Notes: generated by a model from the letters alone, not told the origin. 64,000 nt of DNA from Streptomyces sp. SUK 48 (GCF_009650765.1 NZ_CP045740.1:4378001-4442000), one strand, 5' to 3'; positions 42,845 to 52,444 are shown, counted from the first letter of the stretch. Translations and numbers: made by a program.

Positions 42845-43948
42845 TCAGTGGCCGCCGCGGCCCGCGCGCGCCTCGGCCATCCGCTGCTCGGCGATCCGGT
42901 CGGCCGCCGCGGCCGGCGGAATCCCGTCTTCCTTCGCACGTGCGAATATGGCCAGCGTGGTGTCGAAGATCCGCGCCGCCTTCGCCCTGCACCGCTCGAA
43001 GTCGAAGCCGTGCAGCTCGTCGGCCACCTGGATGACCCCGCCCGCGTTCACCACGTAGTCCGGCGCGTAGAGGACCCCGCGGTCGGCGAGGTCCTTCTCC
43101 ACACCCGGGTGGGCGAGCTGGTTGTTGGCCGCGCCGCACACCACCGTGGCGGTGAGCACCGGCACGGTCTCGTCGTTCAGGGCGCCGCCCAGCGCGCAGG
43201 GCGCGTAGATGTCCAGGCCGTCGAGGCGGATCAGCGCGTCGGTGTCGGCGACCGCCGTCACGCCCGCGTGTTCGTCGAGGATCCGCTGGACGGCGTCCGG
43301 GCGGACATCCGTGATCACGACCTTCGCGCCCTCGTCCAGCAGGTGGCGCACCAGGTGGTGGCCGACCTTGCCGACCCCGGCGACACCGACCGTGCGGTCG
43401 CGCAGCGAGGGGTCGCCCCACAGGTGCTGGGCGCAGGCGCGCATGCTCTGGTAGACGCCGAAGGCGGTCAGCACCGAGGAGTCGCCGGCGCCGCCGTTCT
43501 CCGGGGAGCGGCCGGTGGTCCAGCGGCACTCGCGGGCCACCACGTCCATGTCGGCCACATAGGTGCCGACGTCGCAGGCGGTGACGTAGCGTCCGCCGAG
43601 GGAGGCGACCATCCGGCCGTAGGCCAGGAGGAGTTCCTCGGTCTTGTCGCGCTCCGGGTCGCCGATGATCACGGCCTTGCCGCCGCCGTGGTCCAGGCCG
43701 GCCATGGCGTTCTTGTACGACATCCCGCGCGCGAGGTTGAGCGCGTCGGCGACGGCCTCGGCGTCGGTGGCGTACGGGTAGAAGCGGGTGCCGCCGAGGG
43801 CCGGGCCCAGAGCGGTGGAGTGGAGCGCGATCACGGCCTTGAGGCCACTGGCGCGGTCCTGGCAGAGCACGACCTGTTCATGACCGCCCTGCTCCGAGTG
43901 GAACAGGGTGTGCAGGACATCAGCAGGCGCGCCGGATACGTCGGTCAC
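42845..43948 (-). CDS. vdh: Valine (Leu/Phe/Val) dehydrogenase
   Basis: A 367-aa NAD-dependent enzyme that deaminates branched-chain amino acids to 2-oxo acids, supplying acyl starters for secondary metabolites. [24 protein letters not shown] (catalytic Lys about 91, region 79-94) and the Rossmann loop [13 protein letters not shown] (about 187-199) are present, with [14 protein letters not shown] 43948 follows GGAG by eight bases. The vdh-to-bldC neighbourhood is conserved in Streptomyces. Confidence 0.93.
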   Translation of the reverse strand: MTDVSGAPADVLHTLFHSEQGGHEQVVLCQDRASGLKAVIALHSTALGPALGGTRFYPYATDAEAVADALNLARGMSYKNAMAGLDHGGGKAVIIGDPERDKTEELLLAYGRMVASLGGRYVTACDVGTYVADMDVVARECRWTTGRSPENGGAGDSSVLTAFGVYQSMRACAQHLWGDPSLRDRTVGVAGVGKVGHHLVRHLLDEGAKVVITDVRPDAVQRILDEHAGVTAVADTDALIRLDGLDIYAPCALGGALNDETVPVLTATVVCGAANNQLAHPGVEKDLADRGVLYAPDYVVNAGGVIQVADELHGFDFERCRAKAARIFDTTLAIFARAKEDGIPPAAAADRIAEQRMAEARAGRGGH

Positions 43949-44146
43949 TGTGGTGACTCCTGTGTACTAGCGGCGGGTGGGGCCAGCTCCCGTACGGGTG
44001 GCGGGTGCTGGTGGCATGAGCGTAGAGCCTGCGCCCGACCCCCGTCCGGGCAGTGTTCAGGATCACTCGCACGGGCCCACCGCACCCCTGTGGCCGTGGC
44101 ACGATTCGCAGTGTTTCCAGCCGGGTCCGATGGGGAGGGAGCAGGC

Positions 44147-44989
44147 GTGCCGAAGGTGTCCTCCGTGGTCGTCCCCTATGCCGCCTACCTGCGCGTGTAC
44201 GAGCCGCTGGGCGCCTTCCCGGAGCCGGAGCGCGGCCACTGGGCGCGCTACGCCCGCCGCCCGGAGCGGCCCTCGTACCAGGACGAACTGCGGCGCTCGC
44301 TCGCCGACTTGGTGCCGACCCCGCCCATCGCGGTGCCGGTGCACGAGAGCGGTGACGCCTTCGTGCTGGAGGTCGACGGGGTGGTCTGCGTGTGCCCCTG
44401 GCGGACCCGGCTGCGCGGCTGGCGGGCGCTGGAGGAACTCGGTGACGAGCTGCCCCCGCCGGTGCTGGACGCGGTGCTGCCGCCGGTGGTGCGCCGGCAG
44501 GCCGCCCTGGACTACGAGCGCTGGCTCGGCCGCAATCCCGACGCGCGCCCGTGGATCCGCACGGCGACGTGGCAGGTGCCGGTGAACTGGTTCGTGCTGG
44601 TCACGGACGAGGAGCGGCAGTACGGCAAGGCGAGTGCCGAGGCGCCCCCGGTGCTGCGCTACCGCACGCCGATGGTGCAGGCCCGGCGCCGGGTGGCCAG
44701 GGCGCTGCGCACCCTGCGGGAGACCGTGGCCGAAGGGCCGCTGATCGACGGCCTGCTGGACATCGGCCGCTGGCTGGAGGAGTTCCATCCGCGGTCGCTG
44801 GTGGAGCTGGACTACGGCGGTCTGGTGCACGTGCTGCCGGCCGACGAGCTGGCGGATGACCATTCGGCGGCGGATGTGGCCGAGGGCATCGAGGCGCTGC
44901 GCCAGGGGGACGAGGCGGCGGCCGGAGAGGCGTACGCGCGGCTCGTGGAGCGGTGGCGTGCGGTGCGGGACCGGCGTTCGGCGAACTGA
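44147..44989 (+). CDS. Conserved actinobacterial protein of unknown function
   Basis: A 280-aa protein with no recognised domain. GTG 44147 follows GGGGAGGGAG by five bases; the frame is open far upstream only because it is antisense to vdh. The N-terminus is VSSVVVPYAAYLRVYEPLGA, the middle WIRTATWQVPVNWFVLVTD and the C-terminus a long charged helix (ALRQGDEAAAGEAYARLVER). No signal peptide or membrane segment is seen. It sits between vdh (divergent) and bldC. Confidence 0.75.
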   Translation: MPKVSSVVVPYAAYLRVYEPLGAFPEPERGHWARYARRPERPSYQDELRRSLADLVPTPPIAVPVHESGDAFVLEVDGVVCVCPWRTRLRGWRALEELGDELPPPVLDAVLPPVVRRQAALDYERWLGRNPDARPWIRTATWQVPVNWFVLVTDEERQYGKASAEAPPVLRYRTPMVQARRRVARALRTLRETVAEGPLIDGLLDIGRWLEEFHPRSLVELDYGGLVHVLPADELADDHSAADVAEGIEALRQGDEAAAGEAYARLVERWRAVRDRRSAN

Positions 44990-45543
44990 CGTGCAAACAG
45001 AATCCGCCAGAACGTGACCCGCGCCACAGCCCGGACGGTGCTCGACGGCGTACGGTCAAGCGCGTTTCATCCAACTGACGGGGCGTCGGCCCCGATCCGG
45101 GCGTTTGCGTCAAGGACGCCCGAAAGGTGATGGACTGCACGTACGGGGCCCTTGCGCCTCTTCCCCCTCCTCATGCCAAAATAGGACAAGGAGTCCGGGG
45201 AGGGCTCCTTCCGTCCAAGTGTGGTGCACTATGGGCGGAATCTCTGCATTGCACGCTTTGGGGGGTCTGGTGCCTCCTGATCGCCCTGTGACTGATCGTC
45301 ACTGTGGCGTGACTGTCCGCTATGGCATGGTCCATCGGCTTCCGTCGCTGATGAACACCTGGGAGGGCAATTCCATCGGTTTGGCCGACCGGGCTGGACA
45401 GATGGTGTAGTTGTAGTGCCGAGGACAAGCCGTTCGTCCTATAACCGACTCGACTCGCGTCCGCCATTTCGGGCAACGCGGGTCAAGGTGCAGAATTTAG
45501 AGGAAAGAACCGAGAAGGTTCGGTTCTCCCGAGGAGGCCGCTC
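44990..45543. promoter_or_regulatory. Long upstream region of bldC
   Basis: A 554-bp space with lower GC than its surroundings near 45170-45230 and 45400-45510. It contains a possible 59-codon frame (45231-45410; ATG, no clear Shine-Dalgarno) whose coding nature is doubtful. AGAACCGA (45506-45513) and TCGGTTCT (45520-45527) form a stem-loop ending four bases before the GAGGAGG ribosome site. bldC probably has a long regulated leader. Confidence 0.5.
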
Positions 45544-45750
45544 ATGACCGCTCGCACCCCTGATGCCGAGCCGCTGCTGACCCCGGCTGAGGTCGCCACC
45601 ATGTTCCGTGTCGACCCCAAGACGGTCACGCGGTGGGCGAAGGCCGGCAAGCTCACGTCGATCCGCACGCTCGGCGGGCACCGCCGTTACCGCGAGGCTG
45701 AGGTCCGCGCTCTGCTCGCGGGCATCCCGCAGCAGCGCAGCGAGGGCTGA
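45544..45750 (+). CDS. bldC: Developmental regulator BldC
   Basis: A 68-aa MerR-like DNA-binding protein that lacks an effector domain. LLTPAEVATMFRVDPKTVTR holds the HTH and TLGGHRRYREAEVRALLAG the wing. In Streptomyces it delays entry into development by repressing and activating sporulation genes, binding head-to-tail on direct repeats. The start ATG follows GAGGAGG at seven bases. A terminator at 45911-45944 lies downstream. Confidence 0.97.
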   Translation: MTARTPDAEPLLTPAEVATMFRVDPKTVTRWAKAGKLTSIRTLGGHRRYREAEVRALLAGIPQQRSEG

Positions 45751-45910
45751 CCGAGCAGGCGGAACAACTGAATACAGGGCGAAACGACAGGCCCCCCAAC
45801 CTGCCGAGGCGCCCGAAACCCTAGCTTCAAGCGACGCGGGACCTGCCCCAACAGGCCCCACGCCCAAGCCGAAAAGAACGTTGTAGGCAAGCGACACAGG
45901 GTGCGTCGTC

Positions 45911-45944
45911 GATCGCGCTGGACTCCGCCGGGTCCAGCGCGATC
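45911..45944 (+). terminator. Terminator after bldC
   Basis: GATCGCGCTGGAC (45911-45923) pairs with GTCCAGCGCGATC (45932-45944), followed by TGTTTT. Confidence 0.9.
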
Positions 45945-46062
45945 TGTTTTGTGCGCTGGTCGGAGGCGGGGTGGGGGGCCGGTGAGGGTGCTGAAGGCGC
46001 GCTCCGGTGTGGAGTGCAATTGCACATATTAAATTGACCCGTTGTAGGAGGGGTGTAAGTTG

Positions 46063-46422
46063 CATGGTTCTGAAAACTCATGCAGTGACACCCGTCACAT
46101 GCCAGGTGACTTGTTGCCCCGGGCATTTGTGCGCTAGTGGAATCAATGGTTCCACTACCCGCCGTGTGTACGGGAGTTGGGGCCCGCGCCGGTCGCGCCG
46201 TACGGGACCGCCGGCCCCCGCTCGGCGCCGGCCGCGGCGGCCGATGGGGTGCCGGGCGAAGCGGGCGCGGCCGAGGCCGCGCGACGGCAGGAAGGCGCCC
46301 GGAGGCGTCCGGGAGGGGCCGGGTGGGCTTCTGGTGGGGTTCGCCGAGTTCCGTTGCCCTGAGGGCCGTTGGGCGGCGCCGGCCTCCACCTCGACGGGGC
46401 GGCGGGTCCGGGGACATGAGTG
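46063..46422 (+). CDS. Possible small Cys-containing protein (doubtful)
   Basis: A frame of about 119 codons from ATG 46063, ten bases after GGAGGGG and behind an AT-rich stretch that could hold a promoter (CATATTAAAT at about 46024). The N-terminal part reads VTPVTCQVTCCPGHLCASG, with four cysteines in 12 residues. The rest is Arg/Pro-rich and looks less protein-like. Codon use is weak at the beginning and GC-rich later. It may be a real leader or short gene, or chance. Confidence 0.25.
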
Positions 46423-46457
46423 AGGCCCGCCATCCTCGGGGGATGACGGGCCTCACT
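46422..46457. terminator. Hairpin downstream of tRNA-Asp
   Basis: GTGAGGCCCG...CATCC pairs with GGATG...CGGGCCTCAC around TCGGG, immediately beyond the 3' end of the leftward tRNA-Asp gene. Confidence 0.6.
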
Positions 46458-46464
46458 TCTACTG

Positions 46465-46539
46465 CGGTCCTGACGGGATTTGAACCCGCGGCCTCCACCT
46501 TGACAGGGTGGCGAGCACTCCAAGCTGCTCCACAGGACC
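46465..46539 (-). tRNA. tRNA-Asp (anticodon GTC), copy 1
   Basis: A 75-nt gene. Acceptor GGTCCTG/CAGGACC; the anticodon stem CCACC/GGTGG encloses CTGTCAA, giving GTC. CCA is not encoded. It differs from the copy at 52258 by one base in the D arm. Confidence 0.95.
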
Positions 46540-46636
46540 AGGTTTCGCGGCACTTGGCTTGTTGCTTTGTGCTGCGAGATGAGACTGTACAGGAGGTGGG
46601 CCCGCCAGGTCGAACTCACCCCCTGTGATCAGTCGG

Positions 46637-49600
46637 TCACGGCGCGGCGGCGTCGATCGCCTTCACGATCCGCTTGTCGGAGACGGGGTACGCCGTGCCC
46701 AGCGCGTGCGCGAAATAGCTGACCCGCAGCTCCTCCAGCATCCAGCGGATGTCCAGGACCTGCTGCGGCACGGGCCGCCCCTGCGGCAGCTGCTCCAGCA
46801 GCCAGGCGTACTCGTCCCGCATCTCGTGGACCTTCTCCATGCGCGTGGTGTCCCGCTGCACGTTCGCCGGCATCTGCTGGAGCCGCCGGTCCGCCGCCAC
46901 CAGGTAGCGCATCAGATCGGGCAGCCGCCGTATCCCCGCCCAGGTGACGAACCCCGGCTTCACCAGCGCGTCCAGCTGCTCGCGGACGTCCGTGAGGTTC
47001 GCCAGCAGCGCGGGGCTGCGGACGGCCTTCAGACGCCGCTCACAGGCTTGCCACGCGGCCAGCACCTGCTGCACCTGGCCGACCGTGCGCACCGTGGTGT
47101 CCACGATCTCGGCGCGCACCTTGTCGTACAGCTTCCGGTACGACTCCTCGTCCCACGCCGGCCCCCCGAAGTCCGCGATCAGCTTGTCCGCGGCGGCCAT
47201 CGCGCAGTCGTCGAACAACGCCTGGATGGACCCGTGCGGATTGGCGGACAGCCCCAGCTTCTGCTGGTTGCTGAGCTTCTCGGACGCGAACTTGGCCGGG
47301 TTCACCGGGATGTTGCGCAGGATCAGCCGCCGGGTGCCCTTCCACATGGCCTCCTCCTGCCCGGCCTCGGTGTCGAAGAGCCGCACGGAGACCGTGTCGC
47401 CGTCGTCCACCAGCGCGGGGTACGCCTTCACCGGCTGTCCGGCCCGGCGGGTCTCGAAGACCCGGCTCAGCGTGCCGATCGTCCAGTCGGTCAGCCCCTT
47501 GCGCTCCAGCCCGGGCCCGCCCTCGCGGGACGTGGTCGCCGCCGCGGCCTGGGAGAGCGCCTTGCGCGCCTTCGGCTTCAGCTGGAGCTGCAGCGCCTCC
47601 AGATCCTTGTCCTCGGCCAGCTTCCGGCGCCGCTCGTCGACGATCCGGAACGTGATCCGAAGGTGCTCGGGGACCTTGGCCCAGTCGAAGTCCTCCGCCT
47701 CGAACGGCACCCCGACCATGCGCTTGAGCTCACGCGCCATCGTCGTGGTCAGCGGCTCCTGGAGGGGCACCGCCCGCTCCAGGAACGCCTTGGCGTAGTT
47801 CGGCGCGGGCACGTAGTTGCGCCGGATCGGCTTGGGCAGGGACCGGATCAGCTCCGTGACGACCTCTTCCCGCAGGCCCGGGATCTGCCAGTCGAAGCCC
47901 TCGTCCGTGACCTGGTTGAGGACCTGGAGCGGGATGTGCACGGTCACACCGTCCGCGTCCGCGCCCGGCTCGAACTGGTAGGTGACCCGGAACTTCAGGG
48001 CGCCCTGCCGCCAGCTGTCCGGGTAGTCCGCCTTGGTGACGGCCTCCGCGGACTCCCGGATCAGCATCTCCCGCTCGAAGTCCAGGAAGTCCGGCTGCTC
48101 GTGCCGCTTGTGCTTCCACCAGGAGTCGAAGTGGGCACCGGAGACGACGTGTTCGGGCACCCGCTGGTCGTAGAAGTCGAACAGCGTCTCGTCGTCCACC
48201 ACGATGTCCCGGCGCCGCGCCCGGTGCTCCAGCTCCTCGACCTCGCTGAGGAGCTTGCGGTTGTCGGCGTAGAACTTGTGGTGGGTGCGCCAGTCGCCCT
48301 CCACCAGCGCGTTGCGGATGAACAGCTCGCGGGAGACCTCGGGGTCGATCCGGCCGTAGTTCACCTTGCGCTGGGCGACGATCGGCACGCCGTACAGCGT
48401 GACCTTCTCGTACGCCATCACGGCCGCCTGGTCCTTCTCCCAGTGCGGTTCGCTGTACGTGCGCTTCAGCAGATGCCCGGCGATCGGCTCGACCCACTCG
48501 GGCTCGATCCTCGCGTTGACCCGCGCCCACAGCCGGCTGGTCTCCACCAGCTCGGCCGACATCACGAACTTGGGCTGCTTCTTGAACAGCGCCGAGCCCG
48601 GGAAGATCGCGAACTTGGCGCTGCGGGCGCCCAGATACTCGTTCTTGTTGCCCTCCCGTACGTCCTTCATCCCGACGTGGGAGAGGAGTCCGGCGAGCAG
48701 GGAGACGTGTACGCGGTCGGCGGGGGCGTCCTCCTCGGCGAGGTGGATGCCCATCTGCTTGGCGACGGTCCGCAGCTGGGTGTAGATGTCCTGCCACTCG
48801 CGGATGCGCAGGAAGTTCAGGTACTCCTGCTTGCACATCCGCCTGAACGAGCTGGAGCCGCGCTCCTTCTGCTGTTCGCGCACGTACCGCCACAGGTTGA
48901 GGTAGGCGAGGAAGTCGCTGGTCTCGTCCTTGAAGCGGGCGTGCTGCTGGTCGGCCTGCGCCTGCTTGTCGGCGGGGCGCTCGCGCGGGTCCTGGATGGA
49001 CAGGGCGGCCGCGATGACCATGACCTCGCGGACGCAGCCGTTGCGGTCGGCCTCCAGCACCATCCGGGCCAGCCGCGGGTCCACGGGCAGCTGGGCGAGC
49101 TTGCGGCCGGTGTCGGTGAGCCGCTTGCGCGGGTCCTTCTCGCCGGGGTCGATCGCGCCCAGTTCCTGAAGCAGCTGCACGCCGTCGCGGATGTTGCGGT
49201 GGTCCGGCGGGTCGATGAAGGGGAACTTCTCGATGTCGCCGAGGCCGGCCGCGGTCATCTGGAGGATGACGGAGGCCAGGTTGGTGCGCAGGATCTCCGC
49301 GTCGGTGAACTCCGGCCGGGTAAGGAAGTCGTCCTCGCTGTACAGCCGGACGCAGATGCCGTCGGAGGTACGGCCGCAGCGGCCCTTGCGCTGGTTGGCG
49401 CTGGCCTGCGAGACGGGTTCGATGGGCAGCCGCTGGACCTTGGTGCGGTGGCTGTAGCGGCTGATCCGGGCGAAGCCGGGGTCGATGACGTACTTGATGC
49501 CCGGGACGGTCAGCGAGGTCTCGGCGACGTTCGTGGCCAGCACGATCCGGCGCCCGGTGTGCTGCTGGAAGACCCGGTGCTGCTCGGCGTGCGACAGCCG

Positions 49601-50581
49601 GGCGTAGAGGGGCAGGATCTCGGTGAATCTGTACTTCTTCTTCTCCAGCGCGTCCGCCGTGTCGCGGATCTCCCGCTCGCCGGAGAGGAAGACGAGGATG
49701 TCGCCCTTGCCCTCGGCCTGGAGCTCCTCGACCGCGTCGCAGATCGCGGTGATCTGATCGCGGTCGGCGTCCTCGGACTCCGCTTCGAGGAGCGGCCGGT
49801 AGCGCACCTCCACGGGGTACGTCCGCCCGCTGACCTCGATGATCGGGGCGTCCCCGAAGTGCCGGGAGAAGCGCTCGGGGTCGATGGTCGCCGAGGTGAT
49901 GACGACCTTGAGGTCCGGCCGCTTGGGCAGCAGCTGGGCGAGGTAGCCGAGCAGGAAGTCGATGTTGAGGGACCGCTCGTGGGCCTCGTCGATGATGATC
50001 GTGTCGTAGGCGCGCAGCTCGCGGTCGGTCTGGATCTCCGCGAGCAGGATGCCGTCCGTCATCAGCTTCACGAAGGTGGCGTCCGGGTTCACCTGGTCGG
50101 TGAAGCGCACCTTCCAGCCGACGGCCTCGCCGAGCGGGGTGCGCAGCTCCTCGGCCACGCGCTCGGCGACGGTACGGGCGGCGATCCGGCGGGGCTGGGT
50201 GTGCCCGATCATGCCGCGCACGCCGCGGCCCAGTTCCAGACAGATCTTGGGGATCTGCGTCGTCTTCCCGGAACCGGTCTCACCGGCGACGATGACGACC
50301 TGGTGATCGCGGATGGCCGCCGCGATCTCGTCCTTCTTCTGGCTGACGGGCAGCTGTTCGGGGTAGGTGACGGCCGGCACACGGGCGTGCCGCTCGGCCA
50401 TCCGGCCCGCTGCCTTGTCGAACTCGCCCTCGATCTCGGCGAGCACGGCGTCACGGGCCTCGGGCTTACGGATCTTGCGCGCGCCCTCGAGCCGCCGTCC
50501 GAGCCGGTGCGCGTCACGCAGCGACAACTCGGTCAGACGGGCGGCGAGGGAGCCGAGGGCGGGGGCTGGATGCGTAGACAT
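46637..50581 (-). CDS. hrpA: ATP-dependent RNA helicase HrpA
   Basis: A 1314-aa DEAH-box helicase. Walker A is GETGSGKTTQIPK (about 80-92), motif II IIIDEAHERSLN (about 177-188), motif III TSATID, motif V TNVAETSLTVPGI and motif VI QRKGRCGRTSDG. A long C-terminal region with OB-fold and DUF3418-like parts follows. The length agrees with bacterial HrpA. The enzyme resolves stalled ribosomes or mRNA structures in other bacteria. Start ATG 50581; divergent from the membrane protein gene at 50696. Confidence 0.95.
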   Translation of the reverse strand: MSTHPAPALGSLAARLTELSLRDAHRLGRRLEGARKIRKPEARDAVLAEIEGEFDKAAGRMAERHARVPAVTYPEQLPVSQKKDEIAAAIRDHQVVIVAGETGSGKTTQIPKICLELGRGVRGMIGHTQPRRIAARTVAERVAEELRTPLGEAVGWKVRFTDQVNPDATFVKLMTDGILLAEIQTDRELRAYDTIIIDEAHERSLNIDFLLGYLAQLLPKRPDLKVVITSATIDPERFSRHFGDAPIIEVSGRTYPVEVRYRPLLEAESEDADRDQITAICDAVEELQAEGKGDILVFLSGEREIRDTADALEKKKYRFTEILPLYARLSHAEQHRVFQQHTGRRIVLATNVAETSLTVPGIKYVIDPGFARISRYSHRTKVQRLPIEPVSQASANQRKGRCGRTSDGICVRLYSEDDFLTRPEFTDAEILRTNLASVILQMTAAGLGDIEKFPFIDPPDHRNIRDGVQLLQELGAIDPGEKDPRKRLTDTGRKLAQLPVDPRLARMVLEADRNGCVREVMVIAAALSIQDPRERPADKQAQADQQHARFKDETSDFLAYLNLWRYVREQQKERGSSSFRRMCKQEYLNFLRIREWQDIYTQLRTVAKQMGIHLAEEDAPADRVHVSLLAGLLSHVGMKDVREGNKNEYLGARSAKFAIFPGSALFKKQPKFVMSAELVETSRLWARVNARIEPEWVEPIAGHLLKRTYSEPHWEKDQAAVMAYEKVTLYGVPIVAQRKVNYGRIDPEVSRELFIRNALVEGDWRTHHKFYADNRKLLSEVEELEHRARRRDIVVDDETLFDFYDQRVPEHVVSGAHFDSWWKHKRHEQPDFLDFEREMLIRESAEAVTKADYPDSWRQGALKFRVTYQFEPGADADGVTVHIPLQVLNQVTDEGFDWQIPGLREEVVTELIRSLPKPIRRNYVPAPNYAKAFLERAVPLQEPLTTTMARELKRMVGVPFEAEDFDWAKVPEHLRITFRIVDERRRKLAEDKDLEALQLQLKPKARKALSQAAAATTSREGGPGLERKGLTDWTIGTLSRVFETRRAGQPVKAYPALVDDGDTVSVRLFDTEAGQEEAMWKGTRRLILRNIPVNPAKFASEKLSNQQKLGLSANPHGSIQALFDDCAMAAADKLIADFGGPAWDEESYRKLYDKVRAEIVDTTVRTVGQVQQVLAAWQACERRLKAVRSPALLANLTDVREQLDALVKPGFVTWAGIRRLPDLMRYLVAADRRLQQMPANVQRDTTRMEKVHEMRDEYAWLLEQLPQGRPVPQQVLDIRWMLEELRVSYFAHALGTAYPVSDKRIVKAIDAAAP

Positions 50582-50695
50582 ACGCGATCCAGGATCTCAC
50601 CTCGGCCGAAACCCGGTCGACTGATTTGCCGCCGGTGCGGGTCCGCGCCCGGCGATCGACAGGCACCCCCCACGGGTAGATGCCAAAGTTCCCCT

Positions 50696-51751
50696 ATGTC
50701 CGATTCGCGTATGTCCGATTCGCGCTGGACGACGTTCAAGCGGTCCCCCTTCCTCCCCGCCACCGTCCTGCTCCTCCTGATCTCCGCCGCCGCCGGCCTC
50801 TTCGCGGGCTCCTACACCTACGCCATGGCGAACCCGGCCCCGCACAGCATTCCGGCCGCGGTCACCGGCCCCTACGACCGGCCACCGGCGCGCGCCTTCG
50901 TCGCGGGCATGGAGCAGGCCCTGTCGGCCTCCCTGAAGCTGCACCCGTACCCGGACCGGGCGGCGGCCGTACGCGCCGTGGACCAGCAGCGCGTCTTCGC
51001 GGTGGTCGGCGCCCCCACGGGCGGCGGACCGGTCCGGGTGGACGTCTCCGGGGCCTCCGGGGCGACCGTCGCTCAGCTCCTCGGGGAGGCGGCGGGGAAC
51101 GTGGGCCGGGCCACCGGGACGCCCGTCGTGCTGCACGACCTCAAGCCGCTCCAGAAGGGTGATCCGCGCGGGCTGGCGATCTTCTACATCTCCCTCGCCG
51201 CCGTGGTGATCGGCTTCATCGGCGCGATCCAGCTCAGCGTGCACGCGAAGGCGCTGAACCCGCTGGAGCGCATCGCCTTCACCGTCGCCTACGCCCTGCT
51301 CGGCGGGTTCACGATCGCCGCGGTGGTGGACTGGTGGCTGGGCGCGCTGCGGCTGCCGTTCGTGGAGTCCTGGCTGATCCTCGCCCTGACGATGTTCACG
51401 TCCGGCATGGTCTTCACGATGTTCAACACCATGTTCGGGCGCTGGGCCATGCTGCCGACCTGGGGCCTGATGGTGCTGCTGGGCAACCCCTCGTCGGGGG
51501 GCGCCGTCTCCTGGCCCCTGCTGCCGTCCGCGCTCGGCACCATCGGCCGCTGGCTGCCGCCGGGCGCCTCGGTCAACGCCCAGCACACCGCGGTCTACTT
51601 CCGGGGCGACCAGCACGCCTTCCCGTTCCTGGTGCTGGCCGGCTGGTCCGTCCTGGCGTGCGCGATCTTCCTGATCTGGCGCCACCGCCACCCGGGCGGC
51701 CGCTCGACGGGCCCGGCCCAGGAGGTCGGCGCCCAGGAGGCCGGGGCCTAG
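50696..51751 (+). CDS. YhgE/DUF3533-like membrane protein
   Basis: A 351-aa protein with one N-terminal membrane segment (about 20-42), an extracytoplasmic domain of about 110 residues and five C-terminal segments (about 160-330), the topology of ABC-2-like/YhgE-Pip proteins without an ATPase. The start region is a tandem repeat of 15 bp (ATGTCCGATTCGCG-) encoding MSDSR twice; either ATG (50696 or 50711) could initiate. Its stop overlaps the convergent small membrane gene by 4 bp. Function unknown. Confidence 0.65.
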   Translation: MSDSRMSDSRWTTFKRSPFLPATVLLLLISAAAGLFAGSYTYAMANPAPHSIPAAVTGPYDRPPARAFVAGMEQALSASLKLHPYPDRAAAVRAVDQQRVFAVVGAPTGGGPVRVDVSGASGATVAQLLGEAAGNVGRATGTPVVLHDLKPLQKGDPRGLAIFYISLAAVVIGFIGAIQLSVHAKALNPLERIAFTVAYALLGGFTIAAVVDWWLGALRLPFVESWLILALTMFTSGMVFTMFNTMFGRWAMLPTWGLMVLLGNPSSGGAVSWPLLPSALGTIGRWLPPGASVNAQHTAVYFRGDQHAFPFLVLAGWSVLACAIFLIWRHRHPGGRSTGPAQEVGAQEAGA

Positions 51752-52083
51752 GAAGCCGGGGCGGGCGCCGCGGGGGCGGGGATCGCGTCGGTGCCGGCGG
51801 GGGCCGCGGGGGCCGGGGCGGGCGGCTGCTGCTGGGCCGGTCCGGCGGCCAGGGTCATGGACCGCGCGGTGTTGGAGACGGCCTTGATGCCCAGATAGGC
51901 GGTGGTCATGCTGCTGACCGCGGTGAAGGCGGCGGTGAGGATGCCGACGATCACCGAGGTGTCGCCCTTCAGCCGCCAGACCCCGACGACCGCCACGGCG
52001 ACGATCGAGACATTGCTGACCATCACCGCCAGCAGCCCGAACTTCGCCTTGTCCTTCTCGAGCTCGATCTCGGTACCGCTCAT
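51748..52083 (-). CDS. Small two-segment membrane protein
   Basis: A 111-aa protein starting at ATG 52083 behind GGGGG. After a charged head (MSGTEIELEKDKAKFG) two membrane segments occupy about residues 17-38 and 48-70, followed by a Pro/Ala-rich tail. No family recognised. It is convergent with the YhgE-like gene, sharing 4 bp. Confidence 0.6.
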   Translation of the reverse strand: MSGTEIELEKDKAKFGLLAVMVSNVSIVAVAVVGVWRLKGDTSVIVGILTAAFTAVSSMTTAYLGIKAVSNTARSMTLAAGPAQQQPPAPAPAAPAGTDAIPAPAAPAPAS

Positions 52084-52156
52084 TGGTCCCCCGACCTGGC
52101 TGGAGCGCGACGCCCGCAAACGACGAAGGCCCCGTTCGTCGAACGGGGCCTTCGGG

Positions 52157-52233
52157 TGGTGGCTGGGGCCGGGGTCGAACCGGCGACCTATCGCTTTTCA
52201 GGCGATCGCTCGTACCAACTGAGCTACCCAGCC
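52157..52233 (-). tRNA. tRNA-Phe (anticodon GAA)
   Basis: The acceptor GGCTGGG pairs with CCCAGCC; the anticodon stem ATCGC/GCGAT encloses CTGAAAA, giving GAA. CCA is encoded at 52157-52159. It is the 3'-most of a three-tRNA cluster (transcribed Glu, Asp, Phe). Confidence 0.95.
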
Positions 52234-52257
52234 ACGAGGTTTCACGTGAAACCTCAG

Positions 52258-52332
52258 CGGTCCTGACGGGATTTGAACCCGCGGCCTCCACCTTGACAGG
52301 GTGGCGAGCACTCCAAACTGCTCCACAGGACC
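52258..52332 (-). tRNA. tRNA-Asp (anticodon GTC), copy 2
   Basis: A 75-nt gene that differs from the copy at 46465-46539 at one base (CAAACTGC in place of CAAGCTGC on the plus strand). No encoded CCA. Confidence 0.95.
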
Positions 52333-52371
52333 CAGCTGTTTGTGTGCAACAGTGTCGCACACGGTCTTGCG

Positions 52372-52444
52372 TGCCCCCAACGGGATTCGAACCCGTGCTA
52401 CCGCCTTGAAAGGGCGGCGTCCTAGGCCGCTAGACGATGAGGGC
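52372..52444 (-). tRNA. tRNA-Glu (anticodon TTC)
   Basis: A 73-nt gene. Acceptor GCCCTCA/TGGGGGC; the anticodon stem CCGCC/GGCGG encloses CTTTCAA, giving TTC. It is the first gene of the Glu-Asp-Phe cluster. Confidence 0.95.

Larger units (their letters stand above)
45751..46464. other. Gene-poor stretch between bldC and tRNA-Asp
   Basis: 714 bp. It holds the bldC terminator, an AT-rich island at about 46010-46160 with several hairpins (GTGAC/GTCAC at 46085; TAGTGGAA/TTCCACTA at 46135-46157), a possible small gene from 46063 and a GC-rich block followed by a terminator at about 46422-46457. Confidence 0.5.

Noticed and set aside
45231..45410. 59-codon gene upstream of bldC
   Set aside because: It has an ATG but no Shine-Dalgarno and unconvincing codon use; kept only as a remark in the bldC upstream region.
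46625..50690. Very long open frame on the plus strand antisense to hrpA
   Set aside because: It is produced by the GC-biased codon positions of hrpA; the translation is low-complexity (V/L/R/G-rich) without any domain. Only its last part, from 50696, is a real gene.
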